From Pseudoalteromonas shioyasakiensis (GTDB lineage: Bacteria > Pseudomonadota > Gammaproteobacteria > Enterobacterales > Alteromonadaceae): 64,000 bases of DNA. How positions within the stretch are numbered: the stretch's first letter is position 1; each line of letters begins with the position of its first letter. The stretch lies in NCBI RefSeq assembly GCF_019134595.1, contig NZ_CP077770.1, positions 764,001-828,000 on the forward strand. The letters run 5' to 3'. The notes beneath the pieces were generated by a model. The model was given only the letters and a program-made list of their open reading frames with translations. It did not search any database and had not been told where the DNA came from. Both the position numbers and the translations under genes were made by a program. Below are positions 35,929-43,956 of the stretch, one piece after another.

Positions 35929-36162
35929 TTATTTGCTTGCGTAGATCTTAAATTCACTGAGCGATAATTTATTATCTTTATCGCTGTCGTAGTTTTTAAA
36001 ACGTGACCACAAAGCTGGGTCTCTGGCAGACTCTGAACGAGTCAGGTAACCATCATCATTACGGTCAAGTTGTTTAAATTTTTCACCAATACTATCTGCA
36101 GCAAAACTCACTGTGCTAGATACACAATATAAAATTAGGCTGGCAAAGGTTAATTTTGACAT
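35929..36162 (-). CDS. exported EF-hand protein (array member 4)
   Basis: This 77-residue protein has a signal peptide ending near SFAA and two 12-residue EF-hand calcium loops, DRNDDGYLTRSE and DSDKDNKLSLSE. Both keep Asp at 1, acidic/amide residues at 3 and 5, and Glu at 12, the bidentate ligand; the second has Asn in place of Gly at 6. There is little besides the paired EF-hands, so it is a calmodulin-like fold for periplasmic or surface calcium binding. It starts 4 bp after the preceding array gene, so the two are cotranscribed. Partner unknown. Confidence 0.88.
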   Translation of the reverse strand: MSKLTFASLILYCVSSTVSFAADSIGEKFKQLDRNDDGYLTRSESARDPALWSRFKNYDSDKDNKLSLSEFKIYASK

Positions 36163-36166
36163 TACT

Positions 36167-36400
36167 TTAACTCTTGTTTGTTAAATAGTGTTTAAACTCA
36201 AGGAGCGAGATTTGTTTATCTTTATCTGTATCCCATTGCGCTATGCGTTTTTGCAAGTGCGGTTGTGATGACAGTTCCTGCAAAGATAAAAAACCATTTT
36301 TATCTTTATCTAGGTGATCAAATCGTTGTTTTACATCCAATGCTAAGCTATTGAAGCTTATAGTAATTAAGGTACATGAAGCAAGCCAGAAAATTCTCAT
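36167..36400 (-). CDS. exported EF-hand protein (array member 3)
   Basis: This 77-residue exported protein has a signal peptide ending near NSLA and two EF-hand loops, DKDKNGFLSLQE and DTDKDKQISLLE. The second has Lys in place of the usual Gly at position 6, which may weaken binding, but position 12 Glu is kept. AAGGAGAG sits before the start. It is separated from the upstream array gene by 103 bp containing a long inverted repeat, so it may be transcribed or processed separately. Confidence 0.88.
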   Translation of the reverse strand: MRIFWLASCTLITISFNSLALDVKQRFDHLDKDKNGFLSLQELSSQPHLQKRIAQWDTDKDKQISLLEFKHYLTNKS

Positions 36401-36421
36401 AATTACTCTCCTTTATAAATA

Positions 36422-36497
36422 AAAGTGCTTGCCATAATTTAACTCCCAAAATTTAAATCCGTTTACACATTCCCTCTGGGATTATGGCAAGCACTTT
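36422..36497. repeat. 17-bp perfect inverted repeat inside the EF-hand array
   Basis: AAAGTGCTTGCCATAAT (36422-36438) and its exact complement (36481-36497) enclose 42 bases that contain a further CCCA/TGGG pair. The structure fills most of the gap between array members 2 and 3. It could stabilise the transcript, reduce read-through, or be a small mobile repeat. I see no obvious target duplication and no other copy in the window. Confidence 0.8.
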
Positions 36498-36503
36498 AAG
36501 CCG

Positions 36504-36731
36504 TTAAGGTTTGAATTTTTCAAACTCTTGTTCAGACAAAACCTGATCGCCGTTTTCATCCAGATCGGCAAATTGCTTAAGTAAGTTATCGTGTTTGGTT
36601 GCTTCAGTTAATGAAATCTCGCCGTCGGCGTTTGTATCAAATTTAGCAAATCGAACATCCATTTGTGATGCTAAAACGGTAGCGCTGATAACTAAAAACA
36701 TCAGTGAAAATGCAGCTAAAAGTTGTTTCAT
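36504..36731 (-). CDS. exported EF-hand protein (array member 2)
   Basis: This 75-residue exported protein has a signal peptide ending near VLAS and EF-hand loops DTNADGEISLTE and DENGDQVLSEQE. Both have the ligand positions 1, 3, 5 and 12. The acidic charge is stronger than in its neighbours. GGAG precedes the start, 9 bp after the first array gene. The gene ends in front of the inverted repeat. Confidence 0.88.
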   Translation of the reverse strand: MKQLLAAFSLMFLVISATVLASQMDVRFAKFDTNADGEISLTEATKHDNLLKQFADLDENGDQVLSEQEFEKFKP

Positions 36732-36740
36732 TACAATCTC

Positions 36741-36968
36741 CTATTGAATAAACGACTGAAACTCAGAAAATGAAATTTGGCCATCTTGGTTACTATCAAT
36801 TTGAGTAAAATTGCCATGCAATAATGCATCTTCAGATGCTTCTGCTTCACTCAAAAAACCATTACTGTCTTTATCAAGCTCGTTAAACGTTGTTTGCAAA
36901 TCAAGTGCATAACTACTTACCGAGAAGATACTTATAAGCAGACTGGCTACCTGGGCCGTTACTTTCAT
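36741..36968 (-). CDS. exported EF-hand protein (array member 1)
   Basis: This 75-residue exported protein has a signal peptide ending near SSYA and EF-hand loops DKDSNGFLSEAE and DSNQDGQISFSE, both complete. I chose the ATG at 36968 behind AGGA; an ATG 17 codons upstream would add residues that break the signal peptide. As the promoter-proximal gene of the four, it is divergent from the QseE-type kinase gene and shares its upstream region. Confidence 0.87.
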   Translation of the reverse strand: MKVTAQVASLLISIFSVSSYALDLQTTFNELDKDSNGFLSEAEASEDALLHGNFTQIDSNQDGQISFSEFQSFIQ

Positions 36969-37280
36969 TTTGTGTCCTAAAAAACTAATTTGCTTAGTAC
37001 TTATCAAAATCAATGCCAATATTAAAAACCATTATTTATCAGTGTTTTATTGGTTTTCTGTAGTTTTAAATGCGAAATAGTTACAGGGTGTTGTGTCTTT
37101 TTTGCAACGATTTTCAGGTGTTAAAAGTTTATCCATTTTATTTCAATGAGTTAGTCTGTTGCCAAATAGCAACTTTGTATCGGTTTTTGGGTAAAAATCA
37201 GTACTTTTTAAGGTCGGATTCAGCGAGTGTCTAAGTTTGTTCACTAATAATCAGCATCTGAAATTATGTTGAGAGTGAAT
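36969..37280. other. divergent intergenic region, EF-hand array / qseE
   Basis: This 312 bp region holds the start regions of two divergent units. An inverted repeat GTTGC-N6-GCAAC lies at 37158-37173. I see no sigma-54 promoter of clear consensus and no QseF/GlrR type TGTC-N10-GACA site. Confidence 0.5.
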
Positions 37281-38738
37281 ATGCAAAATACAGTAGCGAT
37301 AAAAATAAAACAGTTACTCAATTGGCGACCTAGTCTTATTGGCCAGTTCGTCTGTAGCATTTTGCTGTCTTTACTACCGTTATCTTTGGTGGTGATTCTA
37401 TTTTTAAATGCGCTCAATAAGCAGCTTGCAGTGACTCAAGAAATCGTCGGTGACAATTACGAAATTACCAAAGCATTTAACAACCTCAAACAAGACTTAA
37501 ATAGCCTAGAAAGGGCAACTCGACAAAACTGGGTGCTTAAAAGTGAATCCCTCGATAGCTTGATTGCCAACAAGTGGCAATCGTCACTGCAAAGTGTTGA
37601 TGAGCTTATATTCTTAAGCCCAACCGATGATTATATCTCGCAGTGGCGGCAATTAGCTGAGGTATTACAATTTGCGCATCAACATTTATTGATAGAACAA
37701 AAACAAGATGGTGAGCTGTTTGCACCTGCTAGTAAGCTTATCAGTGAGCAAACAAATTGGCTCAAAGAGCAAAATGAATTGCGCATCACAAAAAATCAGC
37801 AGCAATTAAAAGCACTTCAAGCTTCATTTATTAATTGGTTAGTTGCGTTAATTCCACTCACGTTATTGGTCGGGGGCGGGTTTCTTTGGCGGATCAGCGG
37901 ACGGCTCAGAGAGCTCACACATGTTATTGATAAACTTGGACAAGGCCATTGGCAGCAAAAAATTCAAGTTCGAGGCTCGTCAGAGTTAGTTGAATTAGGT
38001 AACAAACTAGAGTGGGTTCAAGCACAGCTACATATGCTTGAGCAGCAAAAAGATACATTTTTACGCCATGTGACACATGAATTAAAAACGCCCCTAGCTT
38101 CTATGGTTGAAGGCACAGACTTACTCGCAGATGAAATTGTTGGTCCAATTAATAGCGAGCAACAAGCCGTTATTGAGCTAATAACGCAAAGTATGATGCG
38201 ACTCAGAGCTATGATTGAAAGCCTGTTAAGTTACAACGCTATTCGCACAAGTAAGCAAAGCCTAAGCGAGCTTAACTTTAACTTGATGATGAATAAAATT
38301 GAGCGTCATTTTGAGCACCGGTTATCAGCGCGTGACTTATCCATTGTGTGGGTGAACGAGTTACCAAATAAAGCCTTGTTTATTTATATTGAACTACTTG
38401 AAATGGTGCTTATTCAGCTTACCTCAAATGCGCTAAAGTTTTCGCCGGAACACGAGTCAGTGACAATAAAAGCAAGTTTAAAACAGGGGCAGTTAATTTT
38501 GAGTGTCAGCGATTTAGGAGTAGGGATAGAGGATACTGAAAAAGCCGCTGTGTTTGGAGCTTTTTACCAAGGCAAGAATGCAAAACAACATACTGAAATG
38601 GGCAGCGGGCTCGGTTTAACCATAGTTAAAGAAACCGTTGAACAATTAAACGGTAAGCTCTCTATTACAGATAATGAGCCACAAGGGTGTGTATTTACAG
38701 CCATTTTACCAATTCAATTAACCCAAGGAGTTAACTGA
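37281..38738 (+). CDS. qseE: sensor histidine kinase, QseE/GlrK type
   Basis: This 485-residue membrane kinase has two membrane segments (about residues 18-42 and 185-208) around a periplasmic helical sensor, a HAMP linker, and a HisKA domain with the acceptor His in HVTHELKTPLASMVEG. The HATPase domain shows NALKFSPEHE, DLGVGI and GSGLGLTIVKE. It is followed by a lipoprotein and a sigma-54 activator, which is the qseE-qseG-qseF (glrK-qseG-glrR) order. In enterobacteria this system responds to envelope conditions and controls glmY; whether that holds here is unknown. Start at 37281 follows GAGAG. Confidence 0.88.
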   Translation: MQNTVAIKIKQLLNWRPSLIGQFVCSILLSLLPLSLVVILFLNALNKQLAVTQEIVGDNYEITKAFNNLKQDLNSLERATRQNWVLKSESLDSLIANKWQSSLQSVDELIFLSPTDDYISQWRQLAEVLQFAHQHLLIEQKQDGELFAPASKLISEQTNWLKEQNELRITKNQQQLKALQASFINWLVALIPLTLLVGGGFLWRISGRLRELTHVIDKLGQGHWQQKIQVRGSSELVELGNKLEWVQAQLHMLEQQKDTFLRHVTHELKTPLASMVEGTDLLADEIVGPINSEQQAVIELITQSMMRLRAMIESLLSYNAIRTSKQSLSELNFNLMMNKIERHFEHRLSARDLSIVWVNELPNKALFIYIELLEMVLIQLTSNALKFSPEHESVTIKASLKQGQLILSVSDLGVGIEDTEKAAVFGAFYQGKNAKQHTEMGSGLGLTIVKETVEQLNGKLSITDNEPQGCVFTAILPIQLTQGVN

Positions 38739-38739
38739 T

Positions 38740-39267
38740 ATGGGCTTAGCGAATAAAGCCAGTTTTATGCTTGTTATAGGCACACTTTTTATAACAGGGT
38801 GCACGATCACGCAAAAGCATGTCGAGACAGAGCAAGTAGAGCCGACAACAGATGCGAAACCTCAAGGGCAACCAAATCCAAAGCCTCGGCCGAAAAGTGA
38901 GCCGTTATATCCGCCTGCAAGTACAGTCATTGCTTGGCATGCTGCCAAGTGCGGTGGCTTTAAAGCAAGCTCTGAGAAAGCAAATTATGTTGGTGAAAAT
39001 GAGCTAAAACGTCTATTTGAGTCGATTTGTTTACTCGCTGCTTCAGAGCCAGAAAAAGCCCTTAGTCAGCTTGAAAAAAGTGACCATGCTTTTTATTGGC
39101 CAGATGATATTAAGCAGTATCTTTGGTTGCAAAAGCAATATTTACAACAGAATTTAGCGGCAAAACAAGCAAAACAGGCGCTAAGTGATGAAATGGAAAA
39201 AACCTTATCGTCGCTTGCGACTATCGAACAACAACTTCTGCTACGTGAAGAAACCAAGGAGCAGTAA
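38740..39267 (+). CDS. qseG: QseG-like lipoprotein
   Basis: This 175-residue lipoprotein has a signal peptide with lipobox ITGC (Cys at about residue 21). A Pro/Lys-rich linker (KPQGQPNPKPRPKSEP) precedes a helical, Gln/Leu-rich C-terminal part likely to be coiled coil. Sequence similarity to E. coli QseG is low; the call rests on position between the kinase and the sigma-54 regulator genes, lipid attachment and size. QseG interacts with QseE in the envelope in E. coli. It starts 1 bp after the kinase stop. Confidence 0.75.
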   Translation: MGLANKASFMLVIGTLFITGCTITQKHVETEQVEPTTDAKPQGQPNPKPRPKSEPLYPPASTVIAWHAAKCGGFKASSEKANYVGENELKRLFESICLLAASEPEKALSQLEKSDHAFYWPDDIKQYLWLQKQYLQQNLAAKQAKQALSDEMEKTLSSLATIEQQLLLREETKEQ

Positions 39268-39269
39268 CC

Positions 39270-40613
39270 ATGAATGAAGTAACAAAACCACGGGTTTTAT
39301 TAGTAGATGACGATGCGAGTTTATTAAAGTTACTGGCGATTAGAATTGAGTCTAAAGGCTACTTGGTAAGCACGGTTGAAAGTGGCATTGAGGCACTACA
39401 AACGCTAAAAAATCAAACTTATGATGCGGTGATCACCGACCTAAGAATGGATGAAATGGACGGCATGGCATTGCATCGCCAATTGCAAAGTCGCTATCCT
39501 TCGATGCCGGTGATTATGATGACAGCACATGGTTCGATACCTGATGCAGTAGAAGCGACGAAGCAAGGTATATTTGCGTTTATTACCAAGCCTGTTGATA
39601 AAGATGAGCTGTTCGACAGCCTTGCCAAAGCTATCGAAATCCATGGTGTACACGGTGATGAAACACCGACACAAACCAATATTGTCACCCGTAGCGGGGC
39701 GATGTTGCATTTACTTGAGCAAGTTAAATTGCTTGGTCCAACGCAAGTGAATGTGTTGATCTCAGGTGCCAGCGGCACCGGTAAAGAGTTGCTTGCACAG
39801 GCGATACATCAACACAGCCATGTTAGTGATGGGCCATTTGTGGCAATTAACTGCGGCGCTGTGCCGGGAGAGCTTTTAGAGTCTGAATTATTTGGGCATA
39901 AAAAAGGCGCATTTACAGGTGCAGTCAAAGACCATCAAGGTTTGTTTCAACAAGCACAAGGTGGTACCCTTTTTCTAGACGAAATTGGTGATATGCCGCT
40001 AAATTTACAAGTAAAACTGCTGAGGGTTTTACAAGAGAAAACCATTCGCCCAGTGGGCTTTCAAGAAGAGATCCCAATTGATGTGCGGGTGGTGTCGGCG
40101 ACTCATAAGAACCTCCCAGAGGCAATTAGTAATCAGCAGTTCCGTGAAGATTTATACTACCGATTAAACGTGGTGAACTTAAAACTGCCTCCGCTTTGTG
40201 AACGCCGAGAAGATATAAGTTTGCTAGCGCAGCATTTTGCAGGTCTAATTGCTAAACGTATGGGGCAAGAGCAAAAGCAGTTTGCCAACGATGCAATGCA
40301 TGCTTTGGTTCGCTATGACTGGCCGGGTAATATCCGTCAATTACAAAATGTGATAGAGCAAGTTGTAGCCCTTACACCGGGTAAAGTGATTGCTGCTCAG
40401 TTAGTTGAGAGTGCATTAAATAGTAATGTTAGTATTGCTGAGCCACTTTCGTTAAATGATGCAAAAAAAGAATTTGAGCGAGACTATTTAATTAATACGC
40501 TGAAAATGTCAGCGGGTAATGTTGCTGAAGCCGCAAAGCTTGCGAAACGTAATCGCTCAGATTTTTATAAATTAATTAAAAAGCACAACATTAATGTTGA
40601 AAGCTTAATATAA
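39270..40613 (+). CDS. qseF: sigma-54-dependent response regulator, QseF/GlrR type
   Basis: This 447-residue regulator has a receiver (VDDDASLLKLLA, acceptor Asp in AVITDLRMDEMDG, Lys in FITKPVDKDEL), an AAA+ sigma-54 interaction domain (Walker A GASGTGKELLA; GAFTGAVKDHQG; LFLDEIGDMP; arginine-finger region VRYDWPGNIRQL) and a C-terminal Fis-type helix-turn-helix (GNVAEAAKLAKRNRSDFYKLI). It must activate promoters read by RpoN. The gene lies 2 bp after the lipoprotein gene. Its targets in this organism cannot be read from the window. Confidence 0.93.
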   Translation: MNEVTKPRVLLVDDDASLLKLLAIRIESKGYLVSTVESGIEALQTLKNQTYDAVITDLRMDEMDGMALHRQLQSRYPSMPVIMMTAHGSIPDAVEATKQGIFAFITKPVDKDELFDSLAKAIEIHGVHGDETPTQTNIVTRSGAMLHLLEQVKLLGPTQVNVLISGASGTGKELLAQAIHQHSHVSDGPFVAINCGAVPGELLESELFGHKKGAFTGAVKDHQGLFQQAQGGTLFLDEIGDMPLNLQVKLLRVLQEKTIRPVGFQEEIPIDVRVVSATHKNLPEAISNQQFREDLYYRLNVVNLKLPPLCERREDISLLAQHFAGLIAKRMGQEQKQFANDAMHALVRYDWPGNIRQLQNVIEQVVALTPGKVIAAQLVESALNSNVSIAEPLSLNDAKKEFERDYLINTLKMSAGNVAEAAKLAKRNRSDFYKLIKKHNINVESLI

Positions 40614-40621
40614 GGAAAAAC

Positions 40622-41122
40622 ATGGCGCTTTTTTTAGTCTATCTGGGCGGTCGTATTCAAGGTTGTCACATTGAAATGCACGACGTTCGATTTGTCGTAG
40701 GCGATAACATTGAACAAACCTATTCAAAATTAAAAGCACAATGGGTGGGTGATAAAAGCAATGTACATATGGATAGTTACATGCAAATTAAGCACATTGA
40801 TGGCTATCAGGTCGAAGTGGTTGATACTGCGCATCACCAAGCTGAAAAACTATATTTTGTGAACTTAGGTGCCTATAGAGCAGATAGTCTTGCGGAGCAA
40901 CATGATTTTGCATTGTACGTTGCGCGTAGCAGTGAAGAAGCAAAGCAACGCGCTAAAGAGTCTTTATTGGCGGGAATGACTCATCTTCATAAAGATGACT
41001 TACACGATGTAGACGATTGTTTTGCGATTGATTTGTTAGATAGCAACTTATCAATAAAATTAACGCCAAGCGGGCAAGCTCAAGAAATGAAGCCTGATTG
41101 GTTTGGCTATCACGTTCTGTAA
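40622..41122 (+). CDS. DUF1543 domain protein
   Basis: This 166-residue cytoplasmic protein matches DUF1543, with a repeated half near residues 1-60 (FLVYLGGRIQGCHIEMHDVRFVVG) and residues 75-130 (LYFVNLGAYRADSLAEQHDFALYVA). The function is unknown. It begins 8 bp after qseF behind AAGGA, so it is part of the signalling operon here. Its stop codon coincides with the left end of an intergenic repeat element. Confidence 0.85.
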   Translation: MALFLVYLGGRIQGCHIEMHDVRFVVGDNIEQTYSKLKAQWVGDKSNVHMDSYMQIKHIDGYQVEVVDTAHHQAEKLYFVNLGAYRADSLAEQHDFALYVARSSEEAKQRAKESLLAGMTHLHKDDLHDVDDCFAIDLLDSNLSIKLTPSGQAQEMKPDWFGYHVL

Positions 41123-41284
41123 TACCAATCCGCAATAATACTTAATCATTTTGAGGGATTAAACCTGTCGCTACCTGCGTTAAAAATTTCTGATTTAGAA
41201 CAACTAAATAACGAAATGTTTGCCTTGCTATCAACGAGGTTTTCTTGCCTCAAAATAGACCACTTAATTAAGCGAATTGGTATA
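41121..41284. mobile_element. MITE-like intergenic repeat with terminal inverted repeats
   Basis: The left end AATACCAATCCGC and the right end GCGAATTGGTATA are imperfect inverted repeats. Symmetry continues inward: ATTTTGAGG near 41149 and CCTCAAAAT near 41249. The element is about 165 bp and contains no gene. Ends of the type ATACCAATYCGC are, from memory, common between genes of Pseudoalteromonas and relatives. It abuts the DUF1543 stop codon. Confidence 0.65.
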
Positions 41285-41286
41285 AG

Positions 41287-41496
41287 CTATTCTTGGTTAT
41301 CGTTTTTACTGGCAACTTTAAAGGCGATAATCACCAATCCAAACAAGGCAAATGGCAGTGCAGCGAGTAAATACTCAACGGTATGGCTGTCTTGGTAGTT
41401 AGGTTGGAGTAGGAAGTGACCTGCAACACAAAGCAAAATAGCCACGAACAAAACGGGCAGTAAAATCAGTTCTTTTTTAGGTGAGTGTTTTTTCAT
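41287..41496 (-). CDS. small two-helix membrane protein
   Basis: This 69-residue protein has a basic N-terminus (KKHSPKKE) and two hydrophobic segments (about residues 11-30 and 42-60) joined by a short hydrophilic loop (QPNYQDSHTVEY), then a charged tail. I recognise no family. The stop is 2 bp from the repeat element. A weak start context makes expression plausible but unproven. Confidence 0.55.
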   Translation of the reverse strand: MKKHSPKKELILLPVLFVAILLCVAGHFLLQPNYQDSHTVEYLLAALPFALFGLVIIAFKVASKNDNQE

Positions 41497-41546
41497 TACA
41501 AGGCGTTATATTCCAAAGGTGCGCCATTGTAATGATCTCGCCTTAC

Positions 41547-41717
41547 TCAGGTCAAATAAGTTGCTTTGTAGTTTGCTTTATATTGCGCTGTATCAACTTT
41601 TTTAGTGTCAGCTTTTACAGGCTGCTTTTTTGGAGCCGCTGGTTTATCGGTTGTTTCATTATAGCTAAATAGCCCCATAATGAACTCAATCTCTTCACGT
41701 TGTAATCCAGATCGCAT
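41547..41717 (-). CDS. hypothetical 56-residue protein near the sortase cluster
   Basis: The frame beginning at 41717 has an excellent ribosome binding site (GGAGGG, 5 bp spacing) and encodes 56 residues: an amphipathic start (RSGLQREEIEFIMGLFSYNE) and a Lys/Ala/Pro-rich tail. The same frame is open further upstream into pdsS, but those residues look non-coding. I recognise no family. It lies 112 bp after the pdsS stop, on the same strand, so it may share its transcript. Confidence 0.55.
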   Translation of the reverse strand: MRSGLQREEIEFIMGLFSYNETTDKPAAPKKQPVKADTKKVDTAQYKANYKATYLT

Positions 41718-41829
41718 GATGCCCTCCAAAAATAATTTGCCTTTTGTATTACAAATATTACGTCCTGTAATCTGAATTATCGGTGAATACCCAGTCATTA
41801 AACTGTAATCATATGTAACGCAAATATGC

Positions 41830-43956
41830 TTATTTAATAGGCAGTTCCACAGTAAACACAACACCTGTGCCATCAGCTAAATTTTCTGCCAATACTTTAC
41901 CGTGATGGTAATCACAAATAAGCCTTACAATATAGAGACCTAAACCCAAGTGGGGCTGCTGCTGATGTTGCTGACTTCTCACCGAAACCATTGAGTCGAA
42001 AATGTGTTCAACTAAACCGTCAGGGAGCAAAGGCCCTTGGTTGCTAATTGTTAATAATGCATGTTGCTCTTGCTTGGTTAAACTGACTGAAATTGTGCTT
42101 TGCGGGGTTTTAAACTCAAGCGCGTTGTTGATGAGCTTATCGAGTAATTGGGCGATAAATTCTGGAGCGCCACTAACATTTAACGGCTCTTTACAAAGCG
42201 ACAAAGTAAATAGGCTTTCACCATAGGTTATTTGATAGCCCTGCATGCAGCCAGTGATCACCTTGGTTAGATCAAACTCTTCTGCCTCGGCGTTTTGAAT
42301 ACTTTGCTCCAGACGCGTTGCTTCGCTCATGGTGGTAATAATTTTACCTAACCGCTCAACCCCTTCACTGGCACGGTCGAGGTATTTTTGACTCAGTTCA
42401 GATTGTGGCTGCATTTGTAAGTTTTCAAGTGATGAGCGTACAACAGCCACAGGCGTTCGCAGTTCATGGGAGAGTCGTGATGACATATTTTCTAAATAAT
42501 CAGTATAACCACTTAAACGGCTAACAATGTTGGCAAAGCTGCGAGAAAGGTCGCCAATTTCGTCATTCGAATCGGCATAAGTAATTTTGCCGGTGATCCG
42601 CCCTTGGGCATCAATGGCTTGCTCGGCGTTGTCACGTAAGCGGCGAATACGGCTGGAAATTCTTGAAGCAAAAAAGAATAGCGTCACAGTGCCTACAAGC
42701 ATCACCGCTAAAATGACATTAAAGAGCTTTTCTAACGATTTATTACGTAGGGTGCGCACGCCATTGGTGGTTTCTTCTGCGATTACTGCACCAATGACTT
42801 TGTCTTGGATCCAAATAGGGTAGGCCGCGGATAAAATAACGGCTTTGTTATCTGGAGTTAAGCGCCATGATGATGCAGGTTTACCATTTAAAGCACTGGC
42901 AATATGAGTACCTTGCATCGCAGCGACATCATGTAAGGTATCAATGAACTCATTTTCTGGGCGAGTTAAAATTTTATAGTAAAGTGGGTGTAAGTAATCT
43001 TGCTCAAAGCGTTGCCACCATGTTGTTGCAGGCTCCTCTTTTAGGCCGTCTGCCCAAACGCCATCGGCATGATGAATTGAGCCTGATTGTGCAAGTACAC
43101 GGTGATGGTTATCGACGACCCAAATTCGGCTGCCACTGTGGCCCATGCCTTTCAAAATACGGTTAATTTCTGGTGAAGGCACTAAAACTGAGCCGATATC
43201 ATTGGGGTTTTGTAGGTTTGAGGTCGACATAAGTTGAGGCTCAACTTTGTCTTCATCCCAATCTTCAATCGCAAAACCGAGCTTATTACCTAGCATCGAA
43301 AGCGGAAAACGCAGCTCTATATTGTAACCCGTGTTGGTGCTTTTAAAATAGCCTTGGATTTTTGTGACAGGTTCTTGTGTTGTGGCATCAAAGGCATTAA
43401 CCCAACCATCTTGACGTGCGGCCACCACATAACTTTTAAATTCACCTTCAGGTGTTTTTAACATGATCTGTAAGTGATCATTGCGGGTAAAGCTAAGCAC
43501 ATTTTTAGCACGATACACCAGCGAACTGTCTGTGACTTTAAATGCCGCATAAAGGTAGTTTTCGTATTTACCTACCATGTGATCAAAACTTAGATCACTA
43601 TCTTGATGCTCATTACTTAACCCCTGTAAATAGCGTTTGTCATAATGCCAAAATAAGCTTTGATAAGGCTGCCATTCCGACAATTTACCATCAAGTTGAA
43701 TCGGGTTATTTAGGTTATAGGCATATAAATCTCGGCCTTTTACAACTTGATCTAAAAAGTTGGTTTGTGAGTCAAACAAAGCAGGGCGCTCATGTAATGC
43801 GGTTGCAAGTGCACGGGTGGTGCCCACCAAGGTTTTTTCTTGCCCTTGTCTTAAGAACTTTTCCATTTCCCAAACATACTCATAGCCAAGCCAAGGCAAT
43901 AAAAATAAAAAGCAGGATAAGAAAATAAACTTTGTTCTAAGCCCCAAACGCAGCAT
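41830..43956 (-). CDS. pdsS: dedicated sortase system histidine kinase
   Basis: This 708-residue membrane kinase matches the proteobacterial dedicated sortase system kinase. A membrane segment at about residues 9-27 leads into a periplasmic region. Residues about 80-230 (LNNPIQLDGKLSEWQPYQ, YLYAAFKVTD, DHLQIMLKTPEGE, YNIELRFPLSMLG) resemble a CBM9/DOMON-like carbohydrate-binding fold. A second periplasmic part and a membrane segment near 410-430 precede HAMP. The acceptor His is 497 in SHELRTPVAVV, and the HATPase shows NNALEF and HLGLGLYIVRLI. Its start overlaps the pdsR stop (TAATG), so the pair is translationally coupled. The ligand is unknown. Confidence 0.9.
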   Translation of the reverse strand: MLRLGLRTKFIFLSCFLFLLPWLGYEYVWEMEKFLRQGQEKTLVGTTRALATALHERPALFDSQTNFLDQVVKGRDLYAYNLNNPIQLDGKLSEWQPYQSLFWHYDKRYLQGLSNEHQDSDLSFDHMVGKYENYLYAAFKVTDSSLVYRAKNVLSFTRNDHLQIMLKTPEGEFKSYVVAARQDGWVNAFDATTQEPVTKIQGYFKSTNTGYNIELRFPLSMLGNKLGFAIEDWDEDKVEPQLMSTSNLQNPNDIGSVLVPSPEINRILKGMGHSGSRIWVVDNHHRVLAQSGSIHHADGVWADGLKEEPATTWWQRFEQDYLHPLYYKILTRPENEFIDTLHDVAAMQGTHIASALNGKPASSWRLTPDNKAVILSAAYPIWIQDKVIGAVIAEETTNGVRTLRNKSLEKLFNVILAVMLVGTVTLFFFASRISSRIRRLRDNAEQAIDAQGRITGKITYADSNDEIGDLSRSFANIVSRLSGYTDYLENMSSRLSHELRTPVAVVRSSLENLQMQPQSELSQKYLDRASEGVERLGKIITTMSEATRLEQSIQNAEAEEFDLTKVITGCMQGYQITYGESLFTLSLCKEPLNVSGAPEFIAQLLDKLINNALEFKTPQSTISVSLTKQEQHALLTISNQGPLLPDGLVEHIFDSMVSVRSQQHQQQPHLGLGLYIVRLICDYHHGKVLAENLADGTGVVFTVELPIK

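Noticed and set aside
36422..36497. Integron attC site
   Set aside because: The dyad is perfect, without the extrahelical bases and core GTTRRRY ends of attC sites, and no integrase is nearby.
37020..37280. Sigma-54 promoter or GlrR-type site upstream of qseE or the EF-hand array
   Set aside because: I searched for TGGCAC-N5-TTGCW and TGTC-N10-GACA by eye and found no convincing match.
41718..41873. Upstream extension of the 56-codon frame
   Set aside because: It overlaps the end of pdsS and encodes Cys-rich residues unlike a real N-terminus; the strong ribosome binding site is at 41717.
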